Below the pieces are notes generated by a model. That model did not search any database. It had not been told where the DNA came from and saw only the letters and a list, made by a program, of their open reading frames with translations. A program made the translations under genes and the position numbers. A stretch of 64,000 nt of DNA, taken from contig NW_024044681.1 in the NCBI RefSeq assembly GCF_014851395.1, forward strand, positions 20,662,992 to 20,726,991, in the 5' to 3' direction. Below, one piece after another: positions 22,767 through 34,100 of the stretch. Origin of the DNA: Micropterus salmoides. Its lineage: Eukaryota; Chordata; Actinopteri; Centrarchiformes; Centrarchidae. Positions within the stretch are counted from its first letter, which is position 1, and each line of letters starts with the position of its first letter.

Positions 22767-22790
22767 AAAAAAAAAAAAAAAAAAAAAAAA
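22767..22790. repeat. Poly(A) run downstream of nsrp1
   Basis: A 24-base A run lies about 95 bases beyond the nsrp1 stop codon. Since nsrp1 is on the minus strand, this is a T run in its 3' UTR. Confidence 0.9.
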
Positions 22791-22882
22791 GGAAAAACAT
22801 AAAAAACATTAGCCATTTCCTCTAAATTGAGATAAAGGCTGTGTCCAGTTCAGGGATGCTTGCGGCGTGTGCTGGACAGCTC

Positions 22883-25800
22883 TCAGTCCTCCTCCTTCTC
22901 TATATAGGTCTTACAGGCCGAGCGTGCCATCTGTCTGGCCATGTACCTATCTCTCGCCGAGCTCACAGTCTGATCTGTGCTGCGCTTAGCAAACTTGTTT
23001 GCCTTCTCTTCCGATTCCTCTTTCTCCGTGCCTTCCTGTCTCTCTTTTCCCATTTTTGGTTCTCCGACTGATTCCTTGTTTTCTGGATCTTTCTCTTCAC
23101 TCTTCACCGCCATCTCCTTCCCTGGTGCCTTCCTCCTCTCCTTCTCCTCTTCTAGATCTTTGTCCTTTCGCTTGTCTTCATCTGAATTCCTCCTCTTCTC
23201 TCTGTCCCCATTCTTATCCCGCTCTCTCTCTTTAGGGCTCCTCTCCCTCTTTCCGTGCCTGTCTTCCCTCTCTGTCTCCCCCTTGCCTCTGCTTCTGTCA
23301 TCTTCTCTCCCTCGGTCTCTGTCTCTGTCTTTCCTTCTATCCCTGTCGTCTCTTCTTCCTCTGTCATATCTGTCATCCCTTCCCCTGTTTCGGTCTCTGT
23401 CTCTATCTCTGTCCCTCCCTCTGTCTCTGTGGCTCTTCTTATGTCTGTCTCTCTCCCTCTCTCTCTCCTTTTCCTCTCCGCTCCCTGATGAAGGCGACCT
23501 CTGTCTGTATTGACGTTTTGAGTGTGTAGAGCCAGCCGCAGGCTTACTAAACCCAGACTTTTGCTCATGCCCCTCCTCACTGTCGCTGCATGAACTTGGG
23601 ATATTATCATGGGATGTAGATGAGGGAACAGGGGAAGTCCTCTCTGCATCTTTTGAAACCTTTGAGGTTTGAGTTCTGTGGAAGCAGGAATAGAGATCCA
23701 ATTAAAGGCTCAGAATATTTCTTATAAATATGTGTGCTTGCTGTGTTTATGGATGAGCAAGTACTACAGCGATATGACTGACTTGTTTGCTGAGCGATCT
23801 GGTATTGCCTCCTCTCCCACTGTCTGATTCAGCAGGTGCCGGTAGAAACCGCTCAGGTCTTTTTGTTTCTTCACGTCCAAAGCAGCTAAGGAAAACAAAA
23901 ATAATTCAAACAAGTTATTTACACTGTTTTAGATAAAGTGGCCTATTTTCCAAAACATTTTCAGTCTATATATTCATGTCATGCTTTGTGTGCCCTATGG
24001 AAGGTTATACTTCTCCACAACACATTGGCAAACTTTAATCCAACGAAGTTCCCGAACTTTTCTGCTTTCAATAAAATATCTGACCATGAGGCTATTTTCA
24101 AATTGTTTTTACAATATCCACATTGCTTAGGGGTTACCAAAAGTTGCTTTGGGAAAATCTGATTTAAGCTGCTTTCATATGTTTGTTTGAAACTTCTGGA
24201 GTTCAAAGTATCACCATGTCACTTACAAAATGTCAGTCTGCAGCCTAAAACTAGTTGTAAAGTAGGGCTGCCCCCGACTAAGGATTTCCATAGTCGAAGC
24301 AGAATCGTGAAGTCCTGCCTAGTCGACTGATAGTTGAATCAGGTGTGTTTTTTTGCACACAGCGATTGGGGGGGGGTTACACACAGTAGCTCTGCTTTAA
24401 TCTTGAGAAGCTGCAGAGCTTCAGTCTCTGTTCATCAATGGTGATAAATTATCCAAAAGTCCCGCGAGGTGCGGACAACTCGGCACAACACCAGTGAAGC
24501 TGGGGCTCCGTCTCTTCAGCAAGTGTTCCTCCACTGCCACTATACCTACACGCTACACCTACACATGTGCACTGATGACCCAGGGTTAGATTTTGGATAC
24601 AATTTTGGATTTATTCACACACTTTAAAAACATTTATTGAAAGCTTTTTTTCCTTTTCTAATTTTTTTATTTACAGCATTAAATGGTGAAATGTATATTG
24701 TAATAGGCTGTATATTAACCTATTGGGAGGAAACTGGTAGTTCTATGTAAAATCAGACGTTGAGCACCCCCATATCGAATCAGGCGCCGCCCATCGAAGT
24801 ATCAAATCTTCGACTATTCGGGGTCTGCCCTATTGTAAAGTATGAGTCTAACCTTCCATCACTGCCTCTCTGTTCTCTCTCTCCTGCTCCTCCTTCTGCT
24901 CCTGCAGTTTCTGCTTGTAGGCGGAGGTGACGTAAGCCTCTTTATCGGCGAACTTCTCTCCCTCTGCCTCTCTTTCCTTCTGGATCTTCCTCTCTTCCCT
25001 TCGTTCTTGTTCTTTCTTTCGATCTTCAACAGCTTTCATTAATTGGTGGATATACTTTGGCTGTAATAAAGAGACACAGACAAAAGAAAATGTATTAGGT
25101 TAATGTTCATGAGGACTTTCTTGCTCACACTTTGCGGTTTCTTCACCAGTAGGATGTCAGAACTCAGTATTGGCCAAACAACAGCACCACAGCACAGGGG
25201 ATCACAATGTCTTGCTCCAACACATTTTAGCATTAGTGTATTAGCATTAGTGCATGCTGGCCAATGCAGGGCCCTCATTGACAGTCTTATTAACCATTAC
25301 ATTGCTCTTAAGTCCCAGTGTTGACAAATGCATCTATACAAGTGTTCAACATAAGTGAGATTACCTTTTTGTCAGTGCCTCGCAGAATTGCTTTGTTGCT
25401 CTCTAGTCGCTGGTTTTGAATGTCATCGTACACAGCATCATAGTCATATACTGTGCTGTCCTCTTCCAGGGCCTTCTGCATCTCCAAACGTGTCTTTAGA
25501 CAGAAAAAGACATCAAACACCAGAGAAATGTAAATCATAGGAGAGTGAGAAAGGTAAAACATTTTATAGCATTAAGTTGCAACGTTTTTTCCCCCTCTCA
25601 CCTGCTTCATCATCTTCTTTTTAACAGCTTCCCTCTGCAGACTCTCCCCAACTGAGGTCTGAGGAATACAACATATTTAGTAAATATCATAATCTCAAAC
25701 GATACCAGGATGTGTTTGTTTTCAGAAATCTATTTTTGTTTCTATAACAGTGAAAATAATTAATCACATAGATATGCCATGTTTGGTGAATGACAAGAGA

Positions 25801-27073
25801 CACACTGCTTATAACAAATCCAAGGTTTTACCCACCTCATCATCTGAGTCATCCCCGAACACTGAGGGTTTCTGCAGGATTGCTGTCTTCGATGCTCCTT
25901 TCTTCTGTGACAAGATCAGCCCGTACCTGTGGACAATCAGAAAGCTTCTTAAACCATGTCCTGTAGGACACAGTAATCTGTAAATACATTTCACATATAA
26001 AACTTTCACTTCGACTTTCAAGCTGTAATTCATTTGGAAAAGTGGTAACTCTACTGGGACAAAAACAAGGCTTTGCATTTGTGTTTTCAACTTTATTTTG
26101 ACTAGGCCCATGCCTATCTATCTAGATACGAAAAGATAAAATAGACCTTTATCTTTCCAAAGGGATGCTGTTGTGCAGCAGTTAAATATCAAATTGAAAC
26201 ATGTGATTAAGGTGCAAATTCAAATTTACACAGTCCAAAATACATAACCAGGTTAATGGTAAGGGTCATTCTTGGTGAGTTACATATAGATATGTATGAT
26301 ATGGCATACAACTACGTATGTGCAATATCAAATACTGTAATGTTATGTAGTTCGGTAAGAGTGAGGATTACAGATCTTTCTCCAGCTTTTTAAAAGCTGG
26401 TATTAATAGAGTTTATCCCTAAACTAGACAGCACAATAACCTGTTATGTATCAAAGCACTAACGTTATACATGCCAAATACTGTTTGTCAGAAATTTGCA
26501 AAGAGCTAACGTTAAGTTATGAAGTTAATCATAGACGTTTAACGGACATTAATTTTTTATGAGACATGTGCCTTTTTGCAAACACAAGGTTATGCATACT
26601 TTTTCATAGTGCAATACGTCCTGCACCTCAAAAAGAAACAAAACACGTCCAAAAGCAATGCGAAACCTACCAAATTAACTGCAGTTGGAATCACTAACGT
26701 TAGCTATTGAAGTGTAATTACTTTAACGTTAACTCTCCCTGACAGTGAACTCAGCAGCAGTCTTTCTGGTAAAAAAGAGGTAGCTGATAAATATATGGCA
26801 GGTAGGAAAAGGTGAAATTTTGAAGCAGTATTTTGGAAACGTTAACTAGCTTAGCTGATGTATTAGCGCGGTTAGCATTACGTTAGCACATCGTTTACTA
26901 TCAGCAAGAACAGCCACTGATTTTTTTTACAAATACCCTGAGCTGTAATACAAAAACCGACAAAGGTATTTATCAAGCTTATAATTACAACAACAACCAA
27001 GAGAAACAGTTTTCATTTAATGTTAATCACACCTTAGCATGTTTGCAACTTACTGTTTTGTAGGGACCGCCAT
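22883..27073 (-). CDS. nsrp1: Nuclear speckle splicing regulatory protein 1
   Basis: Nsrp1 (CCDC55) is a nuclear-speckle protein that modulates alternative splice-site choice. Minus-strand coding exons: 27073-27054, 25926-25836, 25658-25602, 25493-25365, 25060-24853, 23885-23783 and 23675-22883. They join in frame to 466 aa. Conserved blocks are the N-terminal YGLILSQKK and LQKPSVFGDDSDDE, then TSVGESLQREAVKKKMMKQ, YDYDAVYDD, PKYIHQLMKAVEDRKKEQER, DLSGFYRHLLNQTVGEE and the C-terminal end QMARSACKTYIEKEED. Residues about 60-170 are charged and likely coiled coil. The last exon encodes a long Arg/Asp/Glu/Lys-rich low-complexity region typical of RS-like speckle proteins. The start ATG lies in a 20-base coding exon. 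The gene is head-to-head with ssh2, about 4.1 kb apart. Confidence 0.95.
24263..24832. mobile_element. Non-autonomous hAT element in nsrp1 intron
   Basis: A 570-base element is bounded by inverted termini TAGGGCTGCCCCCGACTA (left) and the complement of TAGGGCAGACCCCGAATAGT (right). It is flanked by a perfect 8-base target duplication TTGTAAAG (24255-24262 and 24833-24840), which is diagnostic of hAT insertion. No transposase is encoded. It lies in the intron between nsrp1 coding exons 5 and 6. Confidence 0.88.
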
Positions 27074-28980
27074 CTTCCTCTACTGACTGTGAACCAGCAC
27101 GGCAGATTCGACACAATATGTTTGTAAATTCACACATGATTAATTCTTCTAGGTTACATTGCAGCAGCTATGTGAATATAGCCACCGCACAGCACACATG
27201 GTCGATATTCATATTTTTGGAAGTTATATGAGCTGCTTTTTTTTTCTTTTTTAAAAACTAAATATGGGTTTATCAGCCTGTTGCGAATGTGTGGACGTCC
27301 ATGGCCATGATGAAGAAAATGTGATTTATCACTGATTTGTGAAATATTTGGACTATTAGATAAATAACTAAATTCCGTCATGTAAAAAGCAAATTGGAAT
27401 AAATCCTGCAACAACTGTCATAACAAATGGTAGAGGTGTTTATTACGATTATGCACATCAATAGATGGTGTTATTGCTCCAAAATGTAACTCGTTGATCA
27501 GTCGCAAATGATTAATAATCTTTACTGTTTCAATAGGGACCTCACACGGCCCTAATTCGGGCAAGACTCGGCTCCTGCACACAGTCCATGTTTAAATCCA
27601 GATAAATAAAAGTTGAAAGTTTCTCCTGGTCGGTTTGTGAAAGGCCAGTTTGTAAAAGGAGGTTAAGGCTTCAAAACTGAGTTAATCTTGATACAAATGG
27701 AATAGTGGCAAACTCTGTTAATGGATAATGGTTATAGCTAATGATAATTCTAGATGAGAGAATTAGGTTGCAATAGGTTGATACAGTTCAATTAAGTTTT
27801 ATATTTTAACTTTACACTGTATAGACCTATGAATTATCCAGAGTGTAACCCTGCAGTTGTGTGAAAACATTCTTGTTTTGATGATTGTCATGTTCTCAAT
27901 TCATGGTCATGTATGGAGAAAATTTGCTCAACTCTTCTGGTAATGAATTCCTTTAAAAAACACATTGGATATTGTCAAAAATGTGTTTACATTTCAGATA
28001 TAGACTACGCTTTTTTCACTTGATAGCAATATTTAAATCGATCAGCAACCTATTTAATTCATTCTTTCTTTCGCTTGTGACACCTTGATGCCAAATATGT
28101 CTGTTTGGTGTTCCTCATCACAGGGGGCATATATCTATTTGTTGTGAGAATATTTTCATTATAAGAATATCTAATATGAATAATGTGTAGAGTTCAGATG
28201 AGGTAAAACTATACAGTATTTCAAAACAAAGAAGAAGATTAAAGTACAGAAAATATATATAGCCTAATAGTTATGTCTGGCAGAATTTAGAATTTCATAT
28301 TATCCAGTCCTCTACTGTATGTCAATGTCCAGAAGCCAAAGCTTATAATGGATTTATTTCTGTTGTGACCACACATCATATAGCAGCAAAGTGCTATACC
28401 AAAGATACAGAGGATATAATGGATTTATAACTGAGAATAATTACAATGAGCAGACAGGGGCTCGTCACTTTGTGGAAAGTCAATGACATGAAGTGCTTCT
28501 TTATAAGATTAACTGCGAAGGAAGTTGCAAGTGACAGTCTGTGGCTTCTGTCTGTGTAATTATGAGCAAAGAAACCACTCTCATTTCAATTTATTTGTTC
28601 ATGTTATTGGTTACTTCCAATGTGGTCAGCTGCTCTGTTCTAAACCTGTGGTAAGTCATTCTCTTAAATCAGATCAGAGAGAACATGTCGCACCTTTGAT
28701 TAAAGCTGCAGCTTTGAATTCCCTCTGACTGACTCTAAATCCAAACACCATTATCTCTGTCGTAATCTCCATCTCGTCTCATCTCAGGCCTTACTGCTAA
28801 TCCCCCTTGTACAAACAGTACAACCAAAGCTGTCTGATGGATGGATGAATGGATGGAGTGGAGTTAAAACGAACTGGGATATGTGGATAAATCGATAGGT
28901 ATTGTCAGAGGTATGGATCAAGTGATAAATAGACACTATAAATGGAACATTTAAGGTGGAAAACACGAAGGAACTAAACA
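27074..28980. other. nsrp1-ssh2 intergenic region, left part
   Basis: Sequence upstream of nsrp1 with no gene recognised. It does not contain EF-hand or other coding blocks that I could assign to EFCAB5. The nsrp1 promoter must lie in the first few hundred bases, but no TATA box is evident. Confidence 0.5.
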
Positions 28981-28991
28981 AATATGCTTTA

Positions 28992-29012
28992 AATAATAAT
29001 AATAATAATAAT
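28992..29012. repeat. (AAT)n microsatellite at LINE tail
   Basis: AAT units form the 3' terminal simple repeat of the minus-strand LINE fragment that follows. Confidence 0.8.
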
Positions 29013-29600
29013 CTTTATTTGTAGAGCACTTTTAAAAAACAAGTTACAATGTGCTTTAACAAGTGTAAAGACAATAAAACCCAAAAGACAATACAAGATA
29101 AAAGCAAGAAAACATTGAAAAGACTAAAATACACATTTAAGATAAATATAAAATAAGTAAAATAGAATAAAATAAAAGGGATAAAATAAAGTCAAATAAA
29201 ATCGGGGACTTAAAAGAGTTCATTGACTCAGCCGACCTGATTTCCTCGGGCAGGCTGCTCCAGAGCCTCGGGTCTGCTCTGTCCCCTTTAGTTTTCAGTC
29301 GAGACTCTGGAACAGACAACAGACCTCTGCCCGAGGATCTCAAGGTACGTGCTGGTGTGTATGGGACTAAAAGTTCAGAAATATAACAAGGCGAGAGGCC
29401 ATGAAGAGCTTTAAAAGTGATCAATAAAATTTTAAAGTCAATTCTAAAACATACTGGGAGCCAGTGTAATGAAGCTAAAATAGGGGTGATGTGATCAGCC
29501 TGGCAGCTGAGTTCTGGACAGTCTGGAGTCGATCAGTAGATTTTTGGGTTAAACAAGTGAAAACGCTGTTGCAATAATCCAGGTGTGATGAGATGATGAG
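28992..29600 (-). mobile_element. Truncated LINE, reverse transcriptase C-terminal end
   Basis: On the minus strand, an open segment at 29424-29137 reads TFKALHGLSPCYISELL, then LRSSGRGLLSVPESRLKTKG and WSSLPEEIRSAESMNSFKS. This is the typical C-terminal end of fish non-LTR retrotransposon polymerases. It is followed by a tail TAAAGCACATTGTAACTTGT and an ATT-rich simple repeat at 29012-28992. The 5' part of the element is missing. Confidence 0.75.
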
Positions 29601-30940
29601 ATTAAATAACTGCAGAGGCATATTCTTCTTCTATTTGTAATGATGTAGAATGAAAACACTGTTGATCACAAGCCAATTTGGTGAATTATTTGAATTATCA
29701 TGTATTGTTTTAGCTTGAATCGCCACTCACATCTATAATTTTTGGCAATTCAGTCAGATTATGAGGATAGTATTATTTATGTGTAGGAGGAAAAGGGATA
29801 GAAAGCAGGTTTTACACCAGCTGTAATGATAGTGGTAGTGCATATGTGCATACCTGCTCGCATTGGTATCTGGGCTGTGTTGCACGTGCTGATGACGCAC
29901 ACCTAAAGTTTAAATGTGTGGTTGGCTGTGGTTGCTGCTATCTGAGATCTGTGCCCTCAGGTAATGAACATAGTAAAGATTCAGACGGGCAGGCTACACC
30001 TCAGGAGTTACGAAATAGCAGCTGACATTTTCCCTTGGTCCATATTGCACTGATAAGAAAATTACTAAAGAACTGACTTAACCTAGGTTCTAGTGACTTG
30101 AGATTTTCTCACACTTAAAAAAACAAGAAGAAAGAAACAAGTACTTGGTGGTTCCTATAAAAAAAAGGTTTAGTATTCTACATTTAGACTTGAGAGTGGC
30201 TTTTAAAAGTTGATTTTGTCCCACATATGTATAAAATTGATAAAATGCATAAAAATAGTTGGTAGAGATGTGTAATTTATGCAAACATGTTGTCTTTTAA
30301 GAATAATAAAGCATATTATGGCATAATTTAAAGGGACACTCAAACTTTTTTACACATAAAGATCAGTTTGTATGTCACGTGGACTATACTCAGCCTGTAA
30401 AAATATTTGTATAACGTTTTCTGTGGTTTGGTAGAGAGTTTTTAACAGTCTGAAAAAAAATAACCTACGTTATGTCATCATGATTACCTTGCTTTGGGCT
30501 TGAAGACTTCTATTTGTAGAGTGAAAAAAGTTACAAACGGTTTGAAAGGACAAACATTTAGGCTAACAGGCATGGAGGGTCTAGAGACACTGACATCAGT
30601 TTCATTGCGGGTAATGTAGGATCCAGTGTTTTTGGAGTCTCACCAAGACTAGGGACTAAAAGTCGGGATATTTCGTCTCTGCCGATTGAATTTTGACCAT
30701 TCTTTTTAAAGATTTCTGTCTTACAAGTCCCCCATAGCAGTTTGGCAGTTCATTTAGGCCCCCTTTTAAGACATTGTCTGAACATAATTATTGTAGGCCG
30801 TTTGCCTGGCAATGGCGGTCAATATATACTTATCTTTTAATCTAATTCACCACTAAGTCAGGCTTTTGTTTGAGAGAGACCACTCACAACTGCTTTGTTT
30901 ACGTCCAGCACACATACGGTTAAACGGGATTGACAAGCTA
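29600..30940. other. nsrp1-ssh2 intergenic region, right part
   Basis: AT-rich sequence between the LINE fragment and the ssh2 promoter. No gene, RNA or clear repeat recognised. Confidence 0.5.
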
Positions 30941-30948
30941 AGGGTAGT

Positions 30949-30960
30949 TGCGCATGCGCA
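30949..30960. promoter_or_regulatory. NRF1-type palindromic site upstream of ssh2
   Basis: TGCGCATGCGCA is an exact match to the NRF1 consensus (YGCGCAYGCGCR). It lies 182 bases upstream of the ssh2 start codon in a locally CpG-richer, TATA-less segment. Confidence 0.6.
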
Positions 30961-31141
30961 GGTGGTGCTGACAGAGGAAACAGCCGGGGAGTAGTCAAAT
31001 AGTCCACGATCAGAGAGAAAGAGAGAAGACAACGCGACAAGACCGACAACCCGGGTTCAACTGGGGTTTCTGCCCCTCAAAACAATTATGCTCGTCTCGC
31101 CGCTGTCGCTTCCTCTCAGGTGTTCGCTTCCCGGTTGCTGA

Positions 31142-34100
31142 ATGGCGCTGGTTACCGTGCAGCGTTCACCGACCCCCAGCACCAGCTCCAGCCCCTGCGT
31201 TTCGGTAAGAGCCGCCTTTATTGAAACCTCCTCCACCACCATCAAACCCAGATCTCCTTTCTATCGAAGGCGATTTGAGGCTTATTTTCCGCTGTCTATT
31301 TTTTGTCGGCTGCTGACTTACAAACTGCCTTGCCTTTGTACTCCTGCGCATGCGCGAAATATAGCTGCTCATCATTTTCAGACAACGTTACAATATCAGC
31401 GTCGCTACTCGCCACTGAGTTAACCTGCTCGACAAAATGTTTTGTGACTGCTGTTTGAAAAGGCAACACCGTAAGCAACGTTAGTTTGCGAGCAAAGGAC
31501 GGTTGTGTTTTTATTGTACCGCACGGTTAACACGGTTTCTGTAAGCCATTTCCGCCAGTTCAAAGGTTTAAATGGCAGTTAGCTAACGTTACTTAACGTT
31601 ACTGTCCAAGATAAGAGAGACTTTCATCGGTAGTGTGGTGAAAATTGTTAGGTATTCCTGTTCGTCAATGGCAACAAATTATACTGCTGCTAACCATCTA
31701 ATGGTTTTTATTTGCATAACTATTAGTTTAGCTATCTACGAAGAAATATGTCATGCACTTCCGCTCCTAATAAGTGCCTTGTGACACGCATGAATGCGGG
31801 TGGACTGTTGCATTATTGTCGTGTACTGTGTTTCTACGTAAACAAGGTTGTGGACGTGCGTCTTTCTCTTTGTCTCTCCTCCCCAGACTTGATGCTTGTC
31901 TGCGTGTTTCTCTACCTGTCTGTCTCTCTTTTCCTCTGTGTGTGTGTGTGTGTGTTTCTTTTTCTGTTACTGTTGTGTCTGCTTGTCTTGTTTCTACAGA
32001 AGCAGGGAACCCCACCAGACAAATCAGGAATAGAGGGAGGAAGTAATACACACTCTCGGTTTACCATTCAAGTCTTGTTCTCTGTCGGCTTCACACGACT
32101 TCATGCACTTCCTGTGCCAGTTCTGCTGTGTATATTATTGACAGTCATTGTGGTATTATGTGCTAAATGTTGATATGCTTTACTTTCCAGTGCTGGTTGT
32201 TTAGGCAGTGTCATTGTACAATAACTTCTGATTGCATTGTCTGTCTGATTTTAAAAATCGAGTAGATGAAATACTGACAAACAATAGTAAAAAATCCAGC
32301 AGCTATCATGGTATAAGTGAATATAAAAGCAAAATATTTGATGGTTTACAGACTTATATCGCTTTGATTGCAGTATTTGTTTGCATATTGCCCAACCCTA
32401 CTGCAAAATCAAATTAACTGTTGGCCAAAATACTGCACGATAACATTGGTTTCCTTGCTAGTTGGACTGAGTAGAAGATATGAATTTGTGTTTGAAAATG
32501 TTGATTTTTTTTTTTTTTTTACCCCCAACTGTGTTTTTTAACACCAAGAATGTCGGTCACAAACTATTTCTGGGTGTTGTGGCCATGAAAGCTATCCTGT
32601 CCTTCACACCTTTTGTATTATCATAGCAAAACAGGTTCTGCGAGCAGGCATAATGATATGTCCACACACATTTTAGGTAATTTGTTCTGATTGTCATCCA
32701 AAACGACTCAAAATACATACACAAGTAGATAAAACATGAATTCTTTGAACTGTCAACATTGAACAGTCCGTATCATAGAAGTGTAAAAATCCGAGTTAGC
32801 TGTAGTTTCTGTCCTTTGAACGATCACATATGTTAGAGATGTGATTGTGAGCCAAGGAGTCTTTCATCACGTCAGGAGTACAAGCTGTAAAAGTAGAGGA
32901 AGAAGAAATGCGTATGTGTAATTTAACAAGGTGAGGCAGGCAGGGGTGGTGAATGATGTGAATTTTTTTTCTTGTGGCGAAATGCTTTCAAGTCGCTACC
33001 CGCACACACAGTGGTAAGACATTGCACTGACACATGTCTGGTTTCCTGTCTTGCTGTCATGTCGTGCGTGTCTGTGGGGAGTCTTGCGTAAAGTTTCTCA
33101 TGAGATAGCTAGCCCCCCCCCCCCGGTCTGTGTTTGCTTCATAATACTTGGACACTTCATTTTGCTTTTACTAGCTTTAACTTGGTGACCCTCGATGCTC
33201 TAACTGGTGACCCCCCTGTGCAGCAAAGACTTGTGTCTCCTGTCCTGCAGATCCCTGCACAGCTTGCATATTCGGGCTACACATTTGCATACGCTTCGGA
33301 AAACTCCTCTCACATTTTCATATATGCAAAACGTGTTTTACTATCTAACCAAAGGTCACAATGTAGTGACAATGAGTTTGGCTGCATGTCATGGAACAAC
33401 AGCTGAAACTTTATGTAATCTGTAATCTACATTTGTAATTCACCATGACATGCAGCCAAACTCAATATAACTAAGGCATTTCAATCTCAGCAAGCACTGT
33501 GCAGGTTGTAATTATGCAGCAACACAAAGTAAGGCATTGGATACATCTTGAATGCAGAAACCTTTATGGACACAATAGTTCCAGCATCACATACTTTACA
33601 TGAGGTGTTCAACAATCTACACAATCTGTTTGTAAAGATTTTTCTGGTGTTGAGTGTCACAACACCCGGCAGTAGATGCCAGTATTCCAGACCCTTCCAT
33701 ACTTTGCTTCAGCAATAACTAGGCCAAAACATATCGATTCTTTACTGTGTTGCACTTACCCTGGAAATATCATTCACACATACATTGCTCACAATTTTCA
33801 CTGGCTGCATCAAACCGCAATTATTCACAGATAATTAAAAAATACTGTGGTATGATTTTCTGTCCACATCACCCAGCTTCAGTGAGGGCAGCAAACGCAC
33901 TGAGGCAGCCCTGCACATGTTTCATCTTTTTGTCTGTGCTCACTGTTGCCCGCCTTTTATGAAGCTGTTAATGGTTTTGTAATGTTGTTAAGGCTACTTA
34001 AGCCTACATACAGTGTAAACAAGTAAGAACCAGGCACTGCAAGAGAAGTGCCAAGTGTTAATCTGCCCTAATCCTTAGCCCGCTCATTTAGAAAAGCTTC

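Larger units (their letters stand above)
18820..22830. other. Intergenic stretch between calpain relic and nsrp1
   Basis: No complete gene is supported. An exon-like open segment at about 18942-19018 (reading RPHGDKKETADKT) follows an AG but was not assigned to a family. A possible solo LTR lies at 20135-20449. The rest is AT-rich with short meaningless ORFs. Confidence 0.45.

Noticed and set aside
22977..23513. 178-codon plus-strand ORF rich in Ser, Leu and Phe
   Set aside because: It is the antisense shadow of the Arg/Asp/Glu-rich low-complexity last exon of nsrp1.
23152..23649. 165-codon minus-strand ORF (Glu/Arg/Thr-rich)
   Set aside because: It overlaps the nsrp1 last exon in a different frame; the nsrp1 frame has the conserved C-terminus and exon continuity.
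25927..27053. miR-423 homologue in nsrp1 intron 1
   Set aside because: Human MIR423 lies in this intron (from memory), but I found neither its mature sequence nor a similar hairpin here.
31748..32173. 141-codon ORF in ssh2 intron 1
   Set aside because: It is driven by a TG and pyrimidine-rich low-complexity stretch, with no family resemblance and no splice context.
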